Shown: piece after piece, positions 30,585-40,573 of the stretch
Position numbering within the stretch: position 1 is the first letter of the stretch
How the letters are laid out: each line of letters begins with the position of its first letter
From: Ophiodon elongatus
Lineage: Eukaryota > Chordata > Actinopteri > Perciformes > Hexagrammidae
NCBI GenBank assembly: GCA_016806645.1
Contig: JACSYO010001315.1
Location: 186,001 to 250,000, forward strand
Length of the DNA: 64,000 nucleotides
Direction: 5' to 3'
Program-made: the position numbers and the translations under genes
The notes under the pieces: model-generated
Seen by the model: only the letters and a program-made list of their open reading frames with translations
Told to the model about the DNA's origin: nothing
Database searches by the model: none

Positions 30585-31150
30585 TGTCAAATGAAAAAAA
30601 TTGTATTGATCTCATGACATGCTTGTTATTGTGAATATCCATTTTTTTTCACTTTATATAATCCCGTAAGTGACACTACAATGTTATGACCGTGCTCCAC
30701 CTTCTGAATAACAACCACTGTGTCTAAATGTCTTATCACTATCAGCCCATTAGGATGCAAAAACAGCCACTGGTGCTCCCATGAACTGTTGTTGTGCATT
30801 CAAATCTTGCTCATACAATAAATCTTTATGGTGCATTATATAAGTGTGAGTTAGTTCTCTGTCTATTGTACAACGTGGACTGTCATGTTGAAATCTTGCT
30901 TCATATGACGCACTGCAGCTGGTTTTTCTTTCTGTACAAAGCTGCTCGTGACCTCTTTTCACACCTCATACGTTTTTTAATGTTTGTGTTCAATTAAACT
31001 TTTAATATGGTCAAACAACTACAGTATGACACAATCAATTAACTCGGTATTTTTCTACATGTGCTCACATCAGCATGTATAAAGTGAAAAAAATGGATAT
31101 TCACAATAACGAGCATGTCATGAGATCAATAAAATTGTTTTCATTTGACA
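30585..31150. mobile_element. 566-bp unit bounded by 73-bp inverted repeats, upstream of pmaip1
   Basis: 30585-30657 and 31078-31150 are reverse complements over about 73 bp with only about three substitutions and one length change in a T run. Both contain ttgatctcatgacatgct or its complement. The interior has no ORF over 70 codons. It looks like a foldback or MITE-type insertion. The family is not recognised, and no target-site duplication could be fixed by eye. Confidence 0.65.
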
Positions 31151-31151
31151 C

Positions 31152-31222
31152 TGTAGTATTTGTGTCAGACAGGTGGGGTTTGTACTTGACACAAACCCCA
31201 CCTGTCTGGCACAAATACTACA
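31152..31222. repeat. 71-bp hairpin, 32-bp arms, upstream of pmaip1
   Basis: Arms 31152-31183 and 31191-31222 pair with one mismatch around a 7-nt loop (acttgac). The core is gacaggtggggtttgt opposite acaaaccccacctgtc. It touches the right inverted repeat of the neighbouring 566-bp unit and lies about 320 bp upstream of the pmaip1 start codon. Confidence 0.9.
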
Positions 31223-31359
31223 GAGAGCGGTATATGTTATGTACTACACGTGTAAAACAAGGACACTGTTAATGTAATACTACTGATTAAAGAAGCCTCA
31301 TAACAATATTGTAAACAGAATCTACCTAAAAGTGGGAGGAACTTGGCCTTGGCTGACGG

Positions 31360-31545
31360 GGATTCCACGGTCGTAAAGTTACGTCATCCAACCCAACAGT
31401 ATTTAAGCTCACACTGCTATCAATAGTTCAAACCTGTTCCTTCTTGTCAAGACACAACAGCACCGCTTTAAAAGCAGAGAGAGACGGAAAACTTAACATT
31501 TAAAGCCTCACTTCTCTTTTCCAAACAGGCAGAAGCATTGTGAAA
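31360..31545 (+). promoter_or_regulatory. pmaip1: pmaip1 promoter and 5' UTR with ATF/CREB-type site
   Basis: The element ttacgtca (31379-31386) matches the ATF/CREB or C/EBP-ATF composite core. About 15-20 bp further on lies a TATA-like tatttaag (near 31401-31408). The start codon follows about 140 bp later. Mammalian NOXA is induced by p53 and by ATF4/ATF3 through such a site; that part is family knowledge. Apparent p53 half-sites here match only 9 of 10 positions, so none is called. Confidence 0.5.
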
Positions 31546-31788
31546 ATGGCTGGCCATGGTGAGTATCTGAGAAGATTTGTTGAACTTAACCTGGTTTTAA
31601 CAAAACATTAATAATTGATACGTGTATTAGATCATACTCAACCCATGTGTCTTCTGCCCTCAGATCTCGATGCCACAATTGATCACTGCGCACATCAGCT
31701 ACGTCACTTCGGAGACGGCCTTTACTGGAGATTCAAACTGCTGGAAATACTCATCAACAACTACAAGACTGTTACTAAAATCAAATGA
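31546..31788 (+). CDS. pmaip1: BH3-only protein, probable Noxa (PMAIP1), two exons, 45 aa
   Basis: Noxa is a small mitochondrial BH3-only protein that neutralises MCL1 (and BCL2A1) to permit apoptosis. Exon 1 codes 31546-31558 (MAGH plus one base, donor G|gtgagt). Exon 2 is 31664-31788 after a good acceptor (cttctgccctcag). The joined frame is 46 codons including TGA. Residues 13-34 read CAHQLRHFGDGLYWRFKLLEIL. They align with the human NOXA BH3 segment with C, A, QLR, FGD, L, R and KLL conserved at the same spacing; L17 and G21-D22 are the BH3 hallmark. A basic C-terminal tail (NNYKTVTKIK) follows, as in family members that have a mitochondrial targeting tail. The start was chosen because it gives the only short in-frame leader. 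No other BH3-only family is this short with this BH3. The gene is easy to miss because no exon makes an ORF of 60 codons. Confidence 0.85.
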
Positions 31789-32450
31789 GACATGACATCA
31801 AAGTACAAGAAAGAAATTGGATTTTTCTAAACTGGATGGCATTCAGAGCCCAAGCAGAGGAGTCTTCGGCCACATCACTGGAGGCATAATGGTGGCTCTC
31901 AAGTGGGACGTGAGCTTGTGGAAACACCCTGACGGAGGCGTTGGACATGAACTGTCAGCGGATTGGACCTCTGCAGAGGAAGCCGAATGTGTGGGATGTT
32001 GTTGAGACCCTTGGGTGAGCGGAACCAAAGTGGAACATCGGAATGGAAGTTATCTGCTGAAAGATGCTGACTATCACATGTACTCTATACATACTTCTGT
32101 ATATATGGTCATTTATGCATGTTATGCTCTATCAGCGTGTCACATTTATGTTAACTGAAGAATCGAGGATCAGTTACTTAAAGACTCTTTTTCTCTAATG
32201 GGAGGTATTTTGTGAGTTTCTGATAAAATATATTCTGAAACACATTCCATTGCATTAATCAATAATATGCATAGAATTAAGTGTAATGACTTTATTAAAT
32301 TGATATGAATATTTGATATTATCTGTGTTTTTGAAAATCATTGCTATCTTCTAAACTCAGACATTTATCTTTAACATTAACTTGACTTTAAAAAGACAAA
32401 CTCCCTAGTTCATGCACACATAATGTACATACAACCATAAAAATAAAAAA
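31789..32450 (+). other. pmaip1: Probable pmaip1 3' UTR
   Basis: The sequence after the stop codon becomes AT-rich and has no further exon. A candidate poly(A) hexamer (aaaaataaaa) is near 32441. A 62-codon ORF at 31817-32005 overlaps this segment and is treated as chance. Confidence 0.4.
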
Positions 32451-33400
32451 ACTTCATAACATATAAACAGAGATGCAGCCCCCCATGTGACTTTCACCCT
32501 AAATCTCTAAAATAGTGCATTAGAAGATTACAAACCTGTAAATAACCACTGTTATTGCGCAATCCATGTTGGCCCACATAAAAATGGAAAATTATCATTT
32601 TCAAACCATATTTCCTAAAGTGGGATAAATTAAATTTGATTGAAAAAACTAATTAAAAGTAAATGGGTTACACCATATAATAATAAATAGGTAAACAAAT
32701 ATATAATTAACATATATTGATAATAAATAGCAGGGTTGTTCTATTTATAATAAATAAGGTTTACAAACTGAACATTAAGTTTGTCTAAACACGGTCATTG
32801 ACCTTTGGGTGGTCTACACCATAGACAGGGTGCCTCTTGTTTGAAGATTGCTCCACCCTAATCTATGATTGGACATTTGACAGGTCATGTGATTTTGACA
32901 GTGTAAACCAGAAGTTTTTGATGAAGACCCTCTGGAGCTTAGGTGTCCCACATTACTGCAATTCATCCTGCTTATTTGCTTTTATGCTGAGTGTTAGATG
33001 AGGAAAGTGAATAAGCGTATTTCCCAAAGCATTAAATCTGTTAATTATTTCTCTAATTAATCCTTTAGTCACAAATAGCCATCACAATTTCCTAAATCTT
33101 AAGGTAACATTCTCAAACAGCTTTTTTTGTCTGACTAACAGCCCAAAGCCCAAACATATCCACATTACAATGATACAAAAAGCAGCAAATCCTCAACTAA
33201 AAAACAACATTCATCACAAGATGAATCTGATAAAACACCAGACTCAGCACCTGATGCTGTTTGTAGAACTATGTATGATTATTTATGGGACTATTTACCA
33301 GATTAAATGGGAGAAAACAATCAAAAACAGGTGAAATAAATCCACGCTGTACATATATGGAATAAAAACCACAGCAAAACAGTGCTAAATTCAGGCACTT
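32451..33400. other. Intergenic gap between pmaip1 and golph3
   Basis: AT-rich DNA without exons. A 30-bp scrap of the family 2 repeat is at 32999-33030. Nothing else stands out. Confidence 0.5.
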
Positions 33401-33781
33401 AAAGGATCCTTACTTTATTTTGTGTGGTAATACAAAAGCATACAGAATTATAGAGGATAGGAGAGAAGATCCCTTTCATTGAATACCATTAGATCGTACA
33501 CATAAAATGACTAATAATTACATACAAGCCTTTTCTCCATCTCTACATCCACAAGTACCCCAGCCCTCCACCGATAGCATGCATGGTCTCTTTGCTGTAA
33601 ACGCATCTCAACAGTTCGTCAGACCTATTGGCATTTTGTTGGTAGAAAATATAAAAAGACAGAACTAGAAGTATGCCATGAAACAATAGGTGATGTAACT
33701 CCATACACGGGACGCACTCATTTGACCAGAATGATGTTTACAATTGTCATTTCCTCCCAGAGCTGCACAGAAGCGTGACTG

Positions 33782-33815
33782 AACATCTATCGGAGTTTCC
33801 GCTCCGATAGATGTT
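33782..33815. repeat. Perfect hairpin in golph3 3' UTR region
   Basis: Arms aacatctatcggag (33782-33795) and ctccgatagatgtt (33802-33815) are exact reverse complements with a 6-nt loop. In the golph3 transcript this would form a 14-bp stem. Confidence 0.9.
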
Positions 33816-34480
33816 AACGCACGTCGTTGGAACAGCTTCTGTCGTTACCAAGGATCCATCTGGGGGCCCAAGTAACCCTCCCACAATCTGCATGTATCAA
33901 ACAATATAACACGCCCGCGTGGGCCTACCAGATAGAAAGAACATCTAATTATGACATGACATACAAACTGAGAGATACAATATATAGCAAGAGGGAGACT
34001 TTAAAAAGGGTCGGTTCAGCCAAATAACAAAATACATAGTTTCCACTTGCGTCTGTTGGTATCTAGCGAATCCACAGAACTTGCCGTTTACTGATTTTTT
34101 TTTAGATATCTTTAGTGCAAAGTACTTCTCAGAAAACTGTTCACAATAAAGATTGTGGATTTCGAATTTTTTCCCACTGACAAGAATCTAAAAAGGAAAT
34201 TCCATTTACCCATTTGTAAGATAAGACATTTCAAAACCTAAATAAAGCCAAAACTACCTCCATGACTAGATACCATATATGTTAAATTAAATTAGTTTCA
34301 TAATTTAGGTGAATCGACCCCTTTTACGAATATAAACTAGCCCATTTGGCTAACATTTTCCACCCTATTTGTGTAAGCAGCCACTGATGATCAAACTGTA
34401 AATCTTGTGTCGGATGTTTCATGGCGATCCAAATCTGAACAGATATGATCACCGCTTTGTTTTTACATCTCAACTCACAC

Positions 34481-34486
<6 letters not shown>

Positions 34487-34534
<48 letters not shown>
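34487..34534. repeat. (TA)n microsatellite in golph3 3' UTR
   Basis: 48 bp of uninterrupted alternating AT within the inferred 3' UTR. Confidence 0.95.
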
Positions 34535-34537
<3 letters not shown>

Positions 34538-35610
34538 CACCCAGAGGAATGATTTTAAAGTATTCATAAAGATCAAGAGCTGTAGACAAAATAAATGAGA
34601 TTTTTTTTCTTTCACCATGGTCGAAAAGTCCCTACAAATACGACTGTGCAAAATAGTTGATAAATGGCAGACTACTGTAAGCATCGATTAGCAACATAAA
34701 TAGAAATGGAAGACTAGCCTCATTCTATAAACCCAGAATGGACCCATTGCAACTAATAAAAATAAAGAGTTTTGTTAGACTTCGAGGTTTAATTCTTCAT
34801 TCGGGTTAGAGTTTATGAGGGCCAAATTACCCGGCTCACTAGTAACGACGCAGGCCAGTAAGTATTTATTCCTGTCCTCCTTTTGCCTCCTCAAAATCCA
34901 ATGAGGAAGAAAGGAGGAAAGAGAATTTAATGTGAAAACGGAGTGACTGAGTAAAACATTCAGGTCGTCTGATATAACAGTAACCCTAAAACATGTACCC
35001 CCAACGAGTGGGGAAGCATCGGTGGAAGCAGGAGACCTGCAGGAGTGCAAAGAGCATCGATAGCGAGGGGGAGGAGGGGATTCGCTATCCTGTATCCTTG
35101 CATAAGCATGTTGGGGGAGAATGGAGACGAGACCAGGATTTGATTCTGGCCAGACCTTGTAGAAAGGTAGCGGTGATGTTTCCCTTCATGAAGAAGGGAA
35201 TCTTGGCCCCAGTCAAAAATCTTCATATTCACCATGACTACTGCTGCCACCTGCTTTTGTTCTTTGATGTCATCTAACATGAACAGAAACCCATCTGTCG
35301 GTAGTGTTGACGAATATAAGTATATCCAGCCCTCGCAGCAGCAGATAATATACCTCACTGTGTGAAAGCAGCCAGTCATTTTTTTTTTTTTATTTAGAGA
35401 CTGTTCCAACCAACCAAACGTTACTTGGTGAAGCCCATCACCAATCAGATTGCACTGGGTTATTATGGACTGCCACCAAAATGTCATCCGGAGTAGATGT
35501 ACAAACAGGCTCCCCAACCAAAATAGATTGTCTCATTAAAGTGAAGTCCTTCAACCAATTAAATAACACAGACCATAGCCAGATCTTCCGGTCCAACCAA
35601 CCAGGTGTTT

Positions 35611-38600
35611 TCATTTAGTGAACGCGGCCACCACGGCCCACATGAGTTCGTTGACGTTGGGCTTTGTGCTCTCCTTCTCCGGCTCCAGCTCCAGCAGGGT
35701 GTGGACTCTCTTCATGCCAAGGTCGTACTGGTCGTCTTGTAGCGGGGCGAAGGCATTCTCGAGAACGTCGGACGAGTGGGCCAGAAGGATCAGGGACAGA
35801 ACCCGCTTGTCCATGCGGTGAGGATCGTTGACCCACTTCTCCAAAACGGATTCCTGGACCTTCTTGACGAGGCGCTGTAGGCAATGTTGACATGGGTTTT
35901 AAATCCATTATATGCACGGCAAGCATTGTACAATCAAATAGGTGAAAGAAAAATTGAAAAACTACATTAAAAAGGATTAGTTCAACATATTGTGAAGTAC
36001 ATTTATTCGCCTTCTCATACTCGGGTAAATATGGAGCCACAGCCAGCAGACGGTGAGCTTAGCTGAGCAAAAAGACTATAAGCAGGGGGAAACAGCTGGC
36101 CTTAACGCGTTACATCTTGGCATTTTTACACACGAGTCTTCGAACAAACCTGATATAATGCTACCTGTCTTTGTGCTAACCTAAGCAGGTATGGATGCTG
36201 TAGCAGACAAAACCAGCACTTTAATTTCAGCTGGACTGTAGCAGGATCCAATGGAGCTGTTAAAGTGCAAGTGAAGGTCAGATTTAATTAATTAAGCTGA
36301 GACTGTAACCCTCATTCTCATAAAAGCGGACTGTCGTCAGACTGAGCATAACAATTACATTTTAGCTTTTTGCTATGGCAACGCCATACATGGGAGCCGG
36401 TAGCTGCCATGAATTTCGTTACATTATGCGCCTTGATTTGATGTTGTTTCGTGTTTCTTACTGGAGCACATGTGGCACGTGACAGAATACCCTCGACATC
36501 GGAAACGGTGCAGCGGCCATTGAGACGATCACCGCCCGCGGCCGAAACCACCGAGCCGGACCAAACGACGCTGGTTGCAGGAAAATCAGACTTCTGGCGA
36601 CGAGGAGGTCGCCGACTACTGAGCCGACATCTTTACAGAGACCTGGCTCCGTCCCAGCAGCCCGGCTCAAGCAGCACTTGATGGGCGAACTGCGGGACAG
36701 AGCGCAGGACTCTGCTGGGACGAGAGGAGGACGACTCTGTGTTTACGTCAGGATGCTTGGTGTTCCAACATATCGAAAGTTCGTGGACAGCGTGGACAGC
36801 GTTTTTCCTGATGACGAGTTTTTAATGTTAAGTTGTCGGCCATATTATCTGCCCGGAGAATTGTTTTTGTTTTGTTTTGTTTGTCATGTTTTTTTCTTGT
36901 GTTGAAAATGAAATGGGCTCCAACTGCATCACGTTGTGCATCCCTGCGTCGCAGAATGACAATAAATGATCTGTGAATCCTTAAAAACACCGCTTGTATC
37001 GTAACGTTTTCTCACCTCTCGTTGAAGAGTCCCTCCTCCCCCAACAACACTAATTTGAGCCATTTCCATTACTCGTAAAGCTTAATCGACTTGATTACAC
37101 AACAAAGAGTCACAGAACACCCCCACACCTTACCTGTTTAATGGTGCTGTTGGTGAGCGGATGTGTGGTCATGTCAAAAAGCAGGAAGTTTTGTTTCTCT
37201 GTGGTGAGCACACCTTTCTCTACCAGGTTTTTTGCCAAACGCTCTCTAACATTTCTGAGCTGGTAGTGCAGCTTCAGGGGATTCCAGGTCTCTCCTAAAG
37301 GACAACATGAGATCCATTTTAGGTCTTTAAAACACACACTGAGGCCACACGGCCAATGTCATTTTTTTTATCACTTTAAATGGTGTAAAGTGGCTCACTT
37401 TGGTTTGTTTTAATAGTGTCAATGCTGCTGTTTCAAGGTTATTATTAAATTTGTTTCACTATTGTTAATGACAATCCCCATGAACTCTGATTTGTAATCA
37501 ATGAGTACTTCTTTACCAACAAGTGTCAACTGAACTGTGGCAGCTCTGATATTAAACAGGAGCAAAATCAGCTGTTAAAATGGTGTCCAACAGGTTTTAA
37601 TAATTAGTATATGAACGCGTTGGTTTGCTGAGCAAACTCGGTGCGTTTTGTCTCACCACTCAGCAGCTCTATCCAGCTCTGTACAGTCTCCGGAGGCTGG
37701 GTCTCTTTAATGTGCTTCAAGGCCTCGTCCAGCAGCACGTCTCCCGTCGGGGCGTCCGACTTGCAGATCACCTTCGCAAACAAAACATATATTTGAACTA
37801 GTGTTGGTTTAAGCGTCGGGCTCACTGACGCCTTCACTCACATCCTGTGTAAACAGGAACTGCTGAACAGACTGGCTCATAGTATGTTCTATTAAATAAA
37901 TAAAGCAAACAAAGTTAAGCAAAGGGATTGATTTTCTTGGTAAGAAGACTATTACTAATCCCTATGGGGGAAAAAAATAAAATAAATCCCTCTGCTCACA
38001 GGAGCACTATTGAAGGGTATCAAGTGTCTTTTGGTATATAAGAACATTTTGACACTGTAGACCGAACACAGGCTTGTGTTTCCTTTATCGCCAACATCAC
38101 CGCAGCTCTCACCTTCCTCGAGAGCAGGCTCTTCCTCCTCACACCGCAGGCCTCCAGCTGTAACCTCCCTCTGAGGGCCAGCTCCACCAGCATGCACCCG
38201 CGGAGACCGGAGGAAATACAGTCGTTCCAGAAGGACGTGTAGCCCTACGAGGAGAGGAGAGGAGAGAAGAGAAGGGGAGAGAAGGGAGAAGAAGAAGAGA
38301 GAAGAAGAAGAGCGAAGGGAGAAGAGGAAGAAGGAGGAGGAGAGGAGAGAAGGAGAGAGAAGAGAGAAGGAGAATAAGAAGAAAGAAGGGAGAAGAAAGA
38401 AGAGAGAAGAAGAAGAAGAAGAGCGAAGGGAGAAGAAGAAGAAGAAGAAGAAGAAGAAGAAGAAGAAGAAGAAGAAGAAGAAGAAGAAGAAGAAGGAGGA
38501 GGAGCAGAGAGAAGGAAGAAGAAGAAGAAAATCAGCCAAGGTCCAGCGCTTGTTAACTTAGCTGACGTGTTGGTTGAACCATGAATACTTCCAGGTTGAA

Positions 38601-39187
38601 AAGGGAGTCACTTCGCTGCTGGCAAGTTGTCAATAAAACTGCATACAACTAGAAAGTACACGGTTAACGTTAATTCACTCGGCGTCGGTTTATCGCTTTC
38701 ATTCAGCAAATCGATTAGGAGCAGCAACACTGAGTTAATTATTAGACCTGGTTCAACACAAGCTAACGCTACCTGACACACGTTTGCTCACCAGTTTAAC
38801 GTTAAAAAGCCTTTAAAAGCAGGACTCTTCCAATAAATACTGGGAGACGTTAACCGACGTTGGCCTAAATAAAATAAATTAACTTTTGCAACCACGGTTG
38901 TTGACGCAAAGTAAACATTGCGTCGGGTTAACGCCGCTAGCTAGCCTTGTTGACGGATTAAAAGCAGCTCCCACCTCTCGGTCCTTGAGGCCCAAGAGCA
39001 GCACCTCCTCCATCAACGTGAGCCGGGTCTCCTTTGAGTCCCCCTTCTCGTCGTCGTCCTCCTCCTCCCCGCGGCGCGCCGCTTCGTCCTCCTCCTCGCC
39101 GGACTCCCTGTCCTTGTCGGCGGCGCTGCGGATGGCCTCGGTCCTCCGCTGGACGAGGCCCGAGTTTCTCTGCTTGAGAGAGGCCAT
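35611..39187 (-). CDS. golph3: Golgi phosphoprotein 3, complete (5 exons, 294 aa)
   Basis: GOLPH3 binds PI4P on trans-Golgi membranes, links them to MYO18A and actin, and retains glycosyltransferases. Exons in transcript order: 39187-38975, 38244-38113, 37771-37657, 37294-37134, 35874-35611. The sum is 885 nt, in frame, 294 aa against 298 in human. The start MASLKQRNSGLVQRR is followed by an acidic low-complexity stretch and KETRLTLMEEVLLLGLKDRE. PI4P-pocket residues are in place: W77, R86, R167 and R170, matching human W81, R90, R171 and R174. The hydrophobic hairpin NPHRMDKRVLSLILLAHSSD and the end WAVVAAFTK are intact. The N-terminus and the residues around the pocket match GOLPH3, not GOLPH3L. 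Exon 2 is preceded by a 280-bp pyrimidine tract, and intron 4 carries a LINE remnant on the opposite strand. Confidence 0.97.
35955..36130 (-). repeat. Teleost interspersed repeat, family 2, reverse copy in golph3 intron 4
   Basis: It contains ggagccacagccagcagac, cttagctgagcaaaaagact and gcagggggaaacagctggcc, the complement of motifs in the dhx29 intron 6 copy. The ends are decayed. Confidence 0.5.
36440..36985 (+). mobile_element. Truncated non-LTR retrotransposon (endonuclease-region remnant plus 3' tail) in golph3 intron 4
   Basis: On the plus strand one frame (about 36540-36890) reads ...GGRLCVYVRML... and later FLMLSCRPYYLPGE. This resembles the start of the APE-type endonuclease region in fish LINE ORF2 proteins, typically GGGLC(V/I)Y ... 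CRPFYLPRE. The frame then falls into a T-rich stretch. The element closes with gcagaatgacaataaatg, a 3'-tail-like sequence. The reverse-transcriptase part is absent, so the copy is internally deleted and inactive. It lies antisense to golph3. Confidence 0.6.
38248..38530. repeat. GA/GAA-rich purine tract in golph3 intron 1
   Basis: About 280 bp of almost pure purine on the plus strand, ending in (GAA)n. On the golph3 strand it is (TTC)n/(CTT)n and runs to within a few bases of the exon 2 acceptor (exon starts 38244). Confidence 0.95.
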
Positions 39188-39430
39188 AGCTGGTGCTGCA
39201 AAACGATCAAATCCGAAGAAATGCGCCTACCTCGACAGGCCGGGACGCCACGCAGCATGTAACCTGGATGTTAAAGGTGAGAACCGGGAAACGGGCAACC
39301 GATGGCACAAACGCAGCCGCTGACGGGGAGCTCAGCTCGGGATCCCTGCATCGGCTCTGCCTACTTCCTGATCCAACATGGTGGCAGTGACGTCGACCGC
39401 GGTTCGAACGGGACAGTGAACGCAGCTCGC
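39188..39430 (-). promoter_or_regulatory. golph3: golph3 promoter and 5' UTR
   Basis: CpG-rich DNA upstream of the start codon holds a CRE-like tgacgtcg (39388-39395), an ETS-type acttcctg (39363-39370) and, on the minus strand, a YY1-like gccaccatgttgg. No TATA box is seen. These are the usual parts of a housekeeping promoter. Confidence 0.6.
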
Positions 39431-39559
39431 CTGTTGCTTTCACGTGCCGTCAGAAATATTGTACATCTGACAGTTTAAAACATGTAACACACAATAACCA
39501 CTGTGAGTCACTGTGAGTGACCTCTGGCTAAACCAATCACACAACTATAACTATTACTA

Positions 39560-39911
39560 TATACTATGTTTGTTTGGCTACATCGTTGCCCTATTGTTTT
39601 GTATCATATTATTTTTATTCAATTTTTTTAAATTGTGCATTTTTTATTATTCTATTCTATTTTTTTTTTATATACATTGTGCTTTTTATTATTCTATTCT
39701 ATTTTTATATATATTGTGTTTTTTGATTATTCTGTTCTGATTTTGTATATATTGTGATTTTTTTATTATTCTATTCTATTTTTTGTATATATCGTGCTTT
39801 TTATTATATTCTATATTTGTATATATTGTGCATTTTATTATATTTTATTGCTTACCTGAATGTATAAATGCTGCTGTAGCAAAACAATTCCCCCTTGCAG
39901 GATTAATAAAG

Positions 39912-39957
<46 letters not shown>
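39560..39957 (+). repeat. AT-rich tandem minisatellite plus retroelement-like tail and (TCTA)n
   Basis: A roughly 40-55-bp unit with the core ttattattctattctatttt and tatatattgtgc repeats about six times from 39610 to 39840. It is followed by tgctgctgtagcaaaacaat, a cttgcaggattaataaagta tail, and eleven TCTA units (39913-39957). The last module is a common 3' end of fish retroelements, as I recall. Confidence 0.65.
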
Positions 39958-40510
39958 AACTATATATACTATAATTTGATGTAAAAAAAACATGGATTAT
40001 GAATACTTGATTGCATACAGCTAATAATATGCAGATTTATTTGGTATGATGTTTAAAAATAGTTTACAAAAAAGTGAAAATTATAACACCCTCCCAAAAT
40101 GTCCTACCAGTTTACTGTTCTTCTGAAACTCAGAACAGTTCATACTTGATTTTCAAAACATAAACTGTGAGTGGGGAACAATGACATTAACTTAAATATG
40201 TTTGAGTGTAGTGTACTTTTATTTGAATGTATCTACAATGTTACTGTCAATAAAGTGACTACAACTTGTTACTTGACCTTTTACAGATTACCGGTCGCCT
40301 CCCTCATCAAGCAAGACCCTTGATCGATTGACCAGACTGTGTCAACCACATGGGCATCTTCAAATGTGTGCATCTGTGTGAATGTTCAACAGGGTAGCTA
40401 ACATTGCTTTCAACGAAACATTTTTTTATATTTTTGACTGTTTTTATTTTAGAAATTTGAACCAAAACACATATTTACACTGACGTAATGTACATGATTT
40501 AGCTCATAAA

Positions 40511-40573
40511 ACAATGTTGACAGCACCCTCCTTGGTGTAAAGTTAACACCAAGGAGGGTGCTGTCAACATTGT
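40511..40573. repeat. Perfect 28-bp-arm hairpin
   Basis: 40511-40538 and 40546-40573 are exact reverse complements (core agcaccctccttggtgt / acaccaaggagggtgct) with the 7-nt loop aaagtta. No gene is near. The perfect match suggests a recent origin or gene conversion. Confidence 0.95.

Larger units (their letters stand above)
33405..35610 (-). other. golph3: Probable golph3 3' UTR (about 2.2 kb)
   Basis: From the golph3 stop codon at 35611-35613 down to a minus-strand AATAAA (tttatt at 33414-33419) there is no gene on either strand. The long 3' UTR fits golph3 in other vertebrates. It includes a TA microsatellite (34487-34534) and a 34-bp hairpin (33782-33815). A 185-codon open frame at 34960-35517 on the same strand lacks any domain and is not called. 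Confidence 0.5.

Noticed and set aside
31330..31450. Possible p53 response element upstream of pmaip1
   Set aside because: Half-site-like decamers such as gaacttggcc and aaacctgttc each break the consensus and are not paired at the right spacing.
31817..32005. 62-codon plus-strand frame after pmaip1
   Set aside because: It overlaps the 3' UTR of the Noxa-like gene and has no splice or start context. The similarity of a short stretch to BCL2-family sequence (FGHITGGIMVALKW) was considered but is too short to support.
34960..35517. 185-codon minus-strand frame downstream of golph3
   Set aside because: Lies in the inferred golph3 3' UTR on the same strand. No domain or leader, and it includes a poly-K run from a T tract. 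Most likely chance.
37955..38539. 194-codon Phe/Ser/Leu-rich minus frame reaching into golph3 exon 2
   Set aside because: Made by the CTT tract of golph3 intron 1 joined to exon 2 in the wrong frame. The splice-defined exon 2 (38244-38113) explains the sequence.
38886..39323. 145-codon plus-strand Ser-rich frame
   Set aside because: Antisense of golph3 exon 1, whose acidic low-complexity codons read as serine on the other strand.
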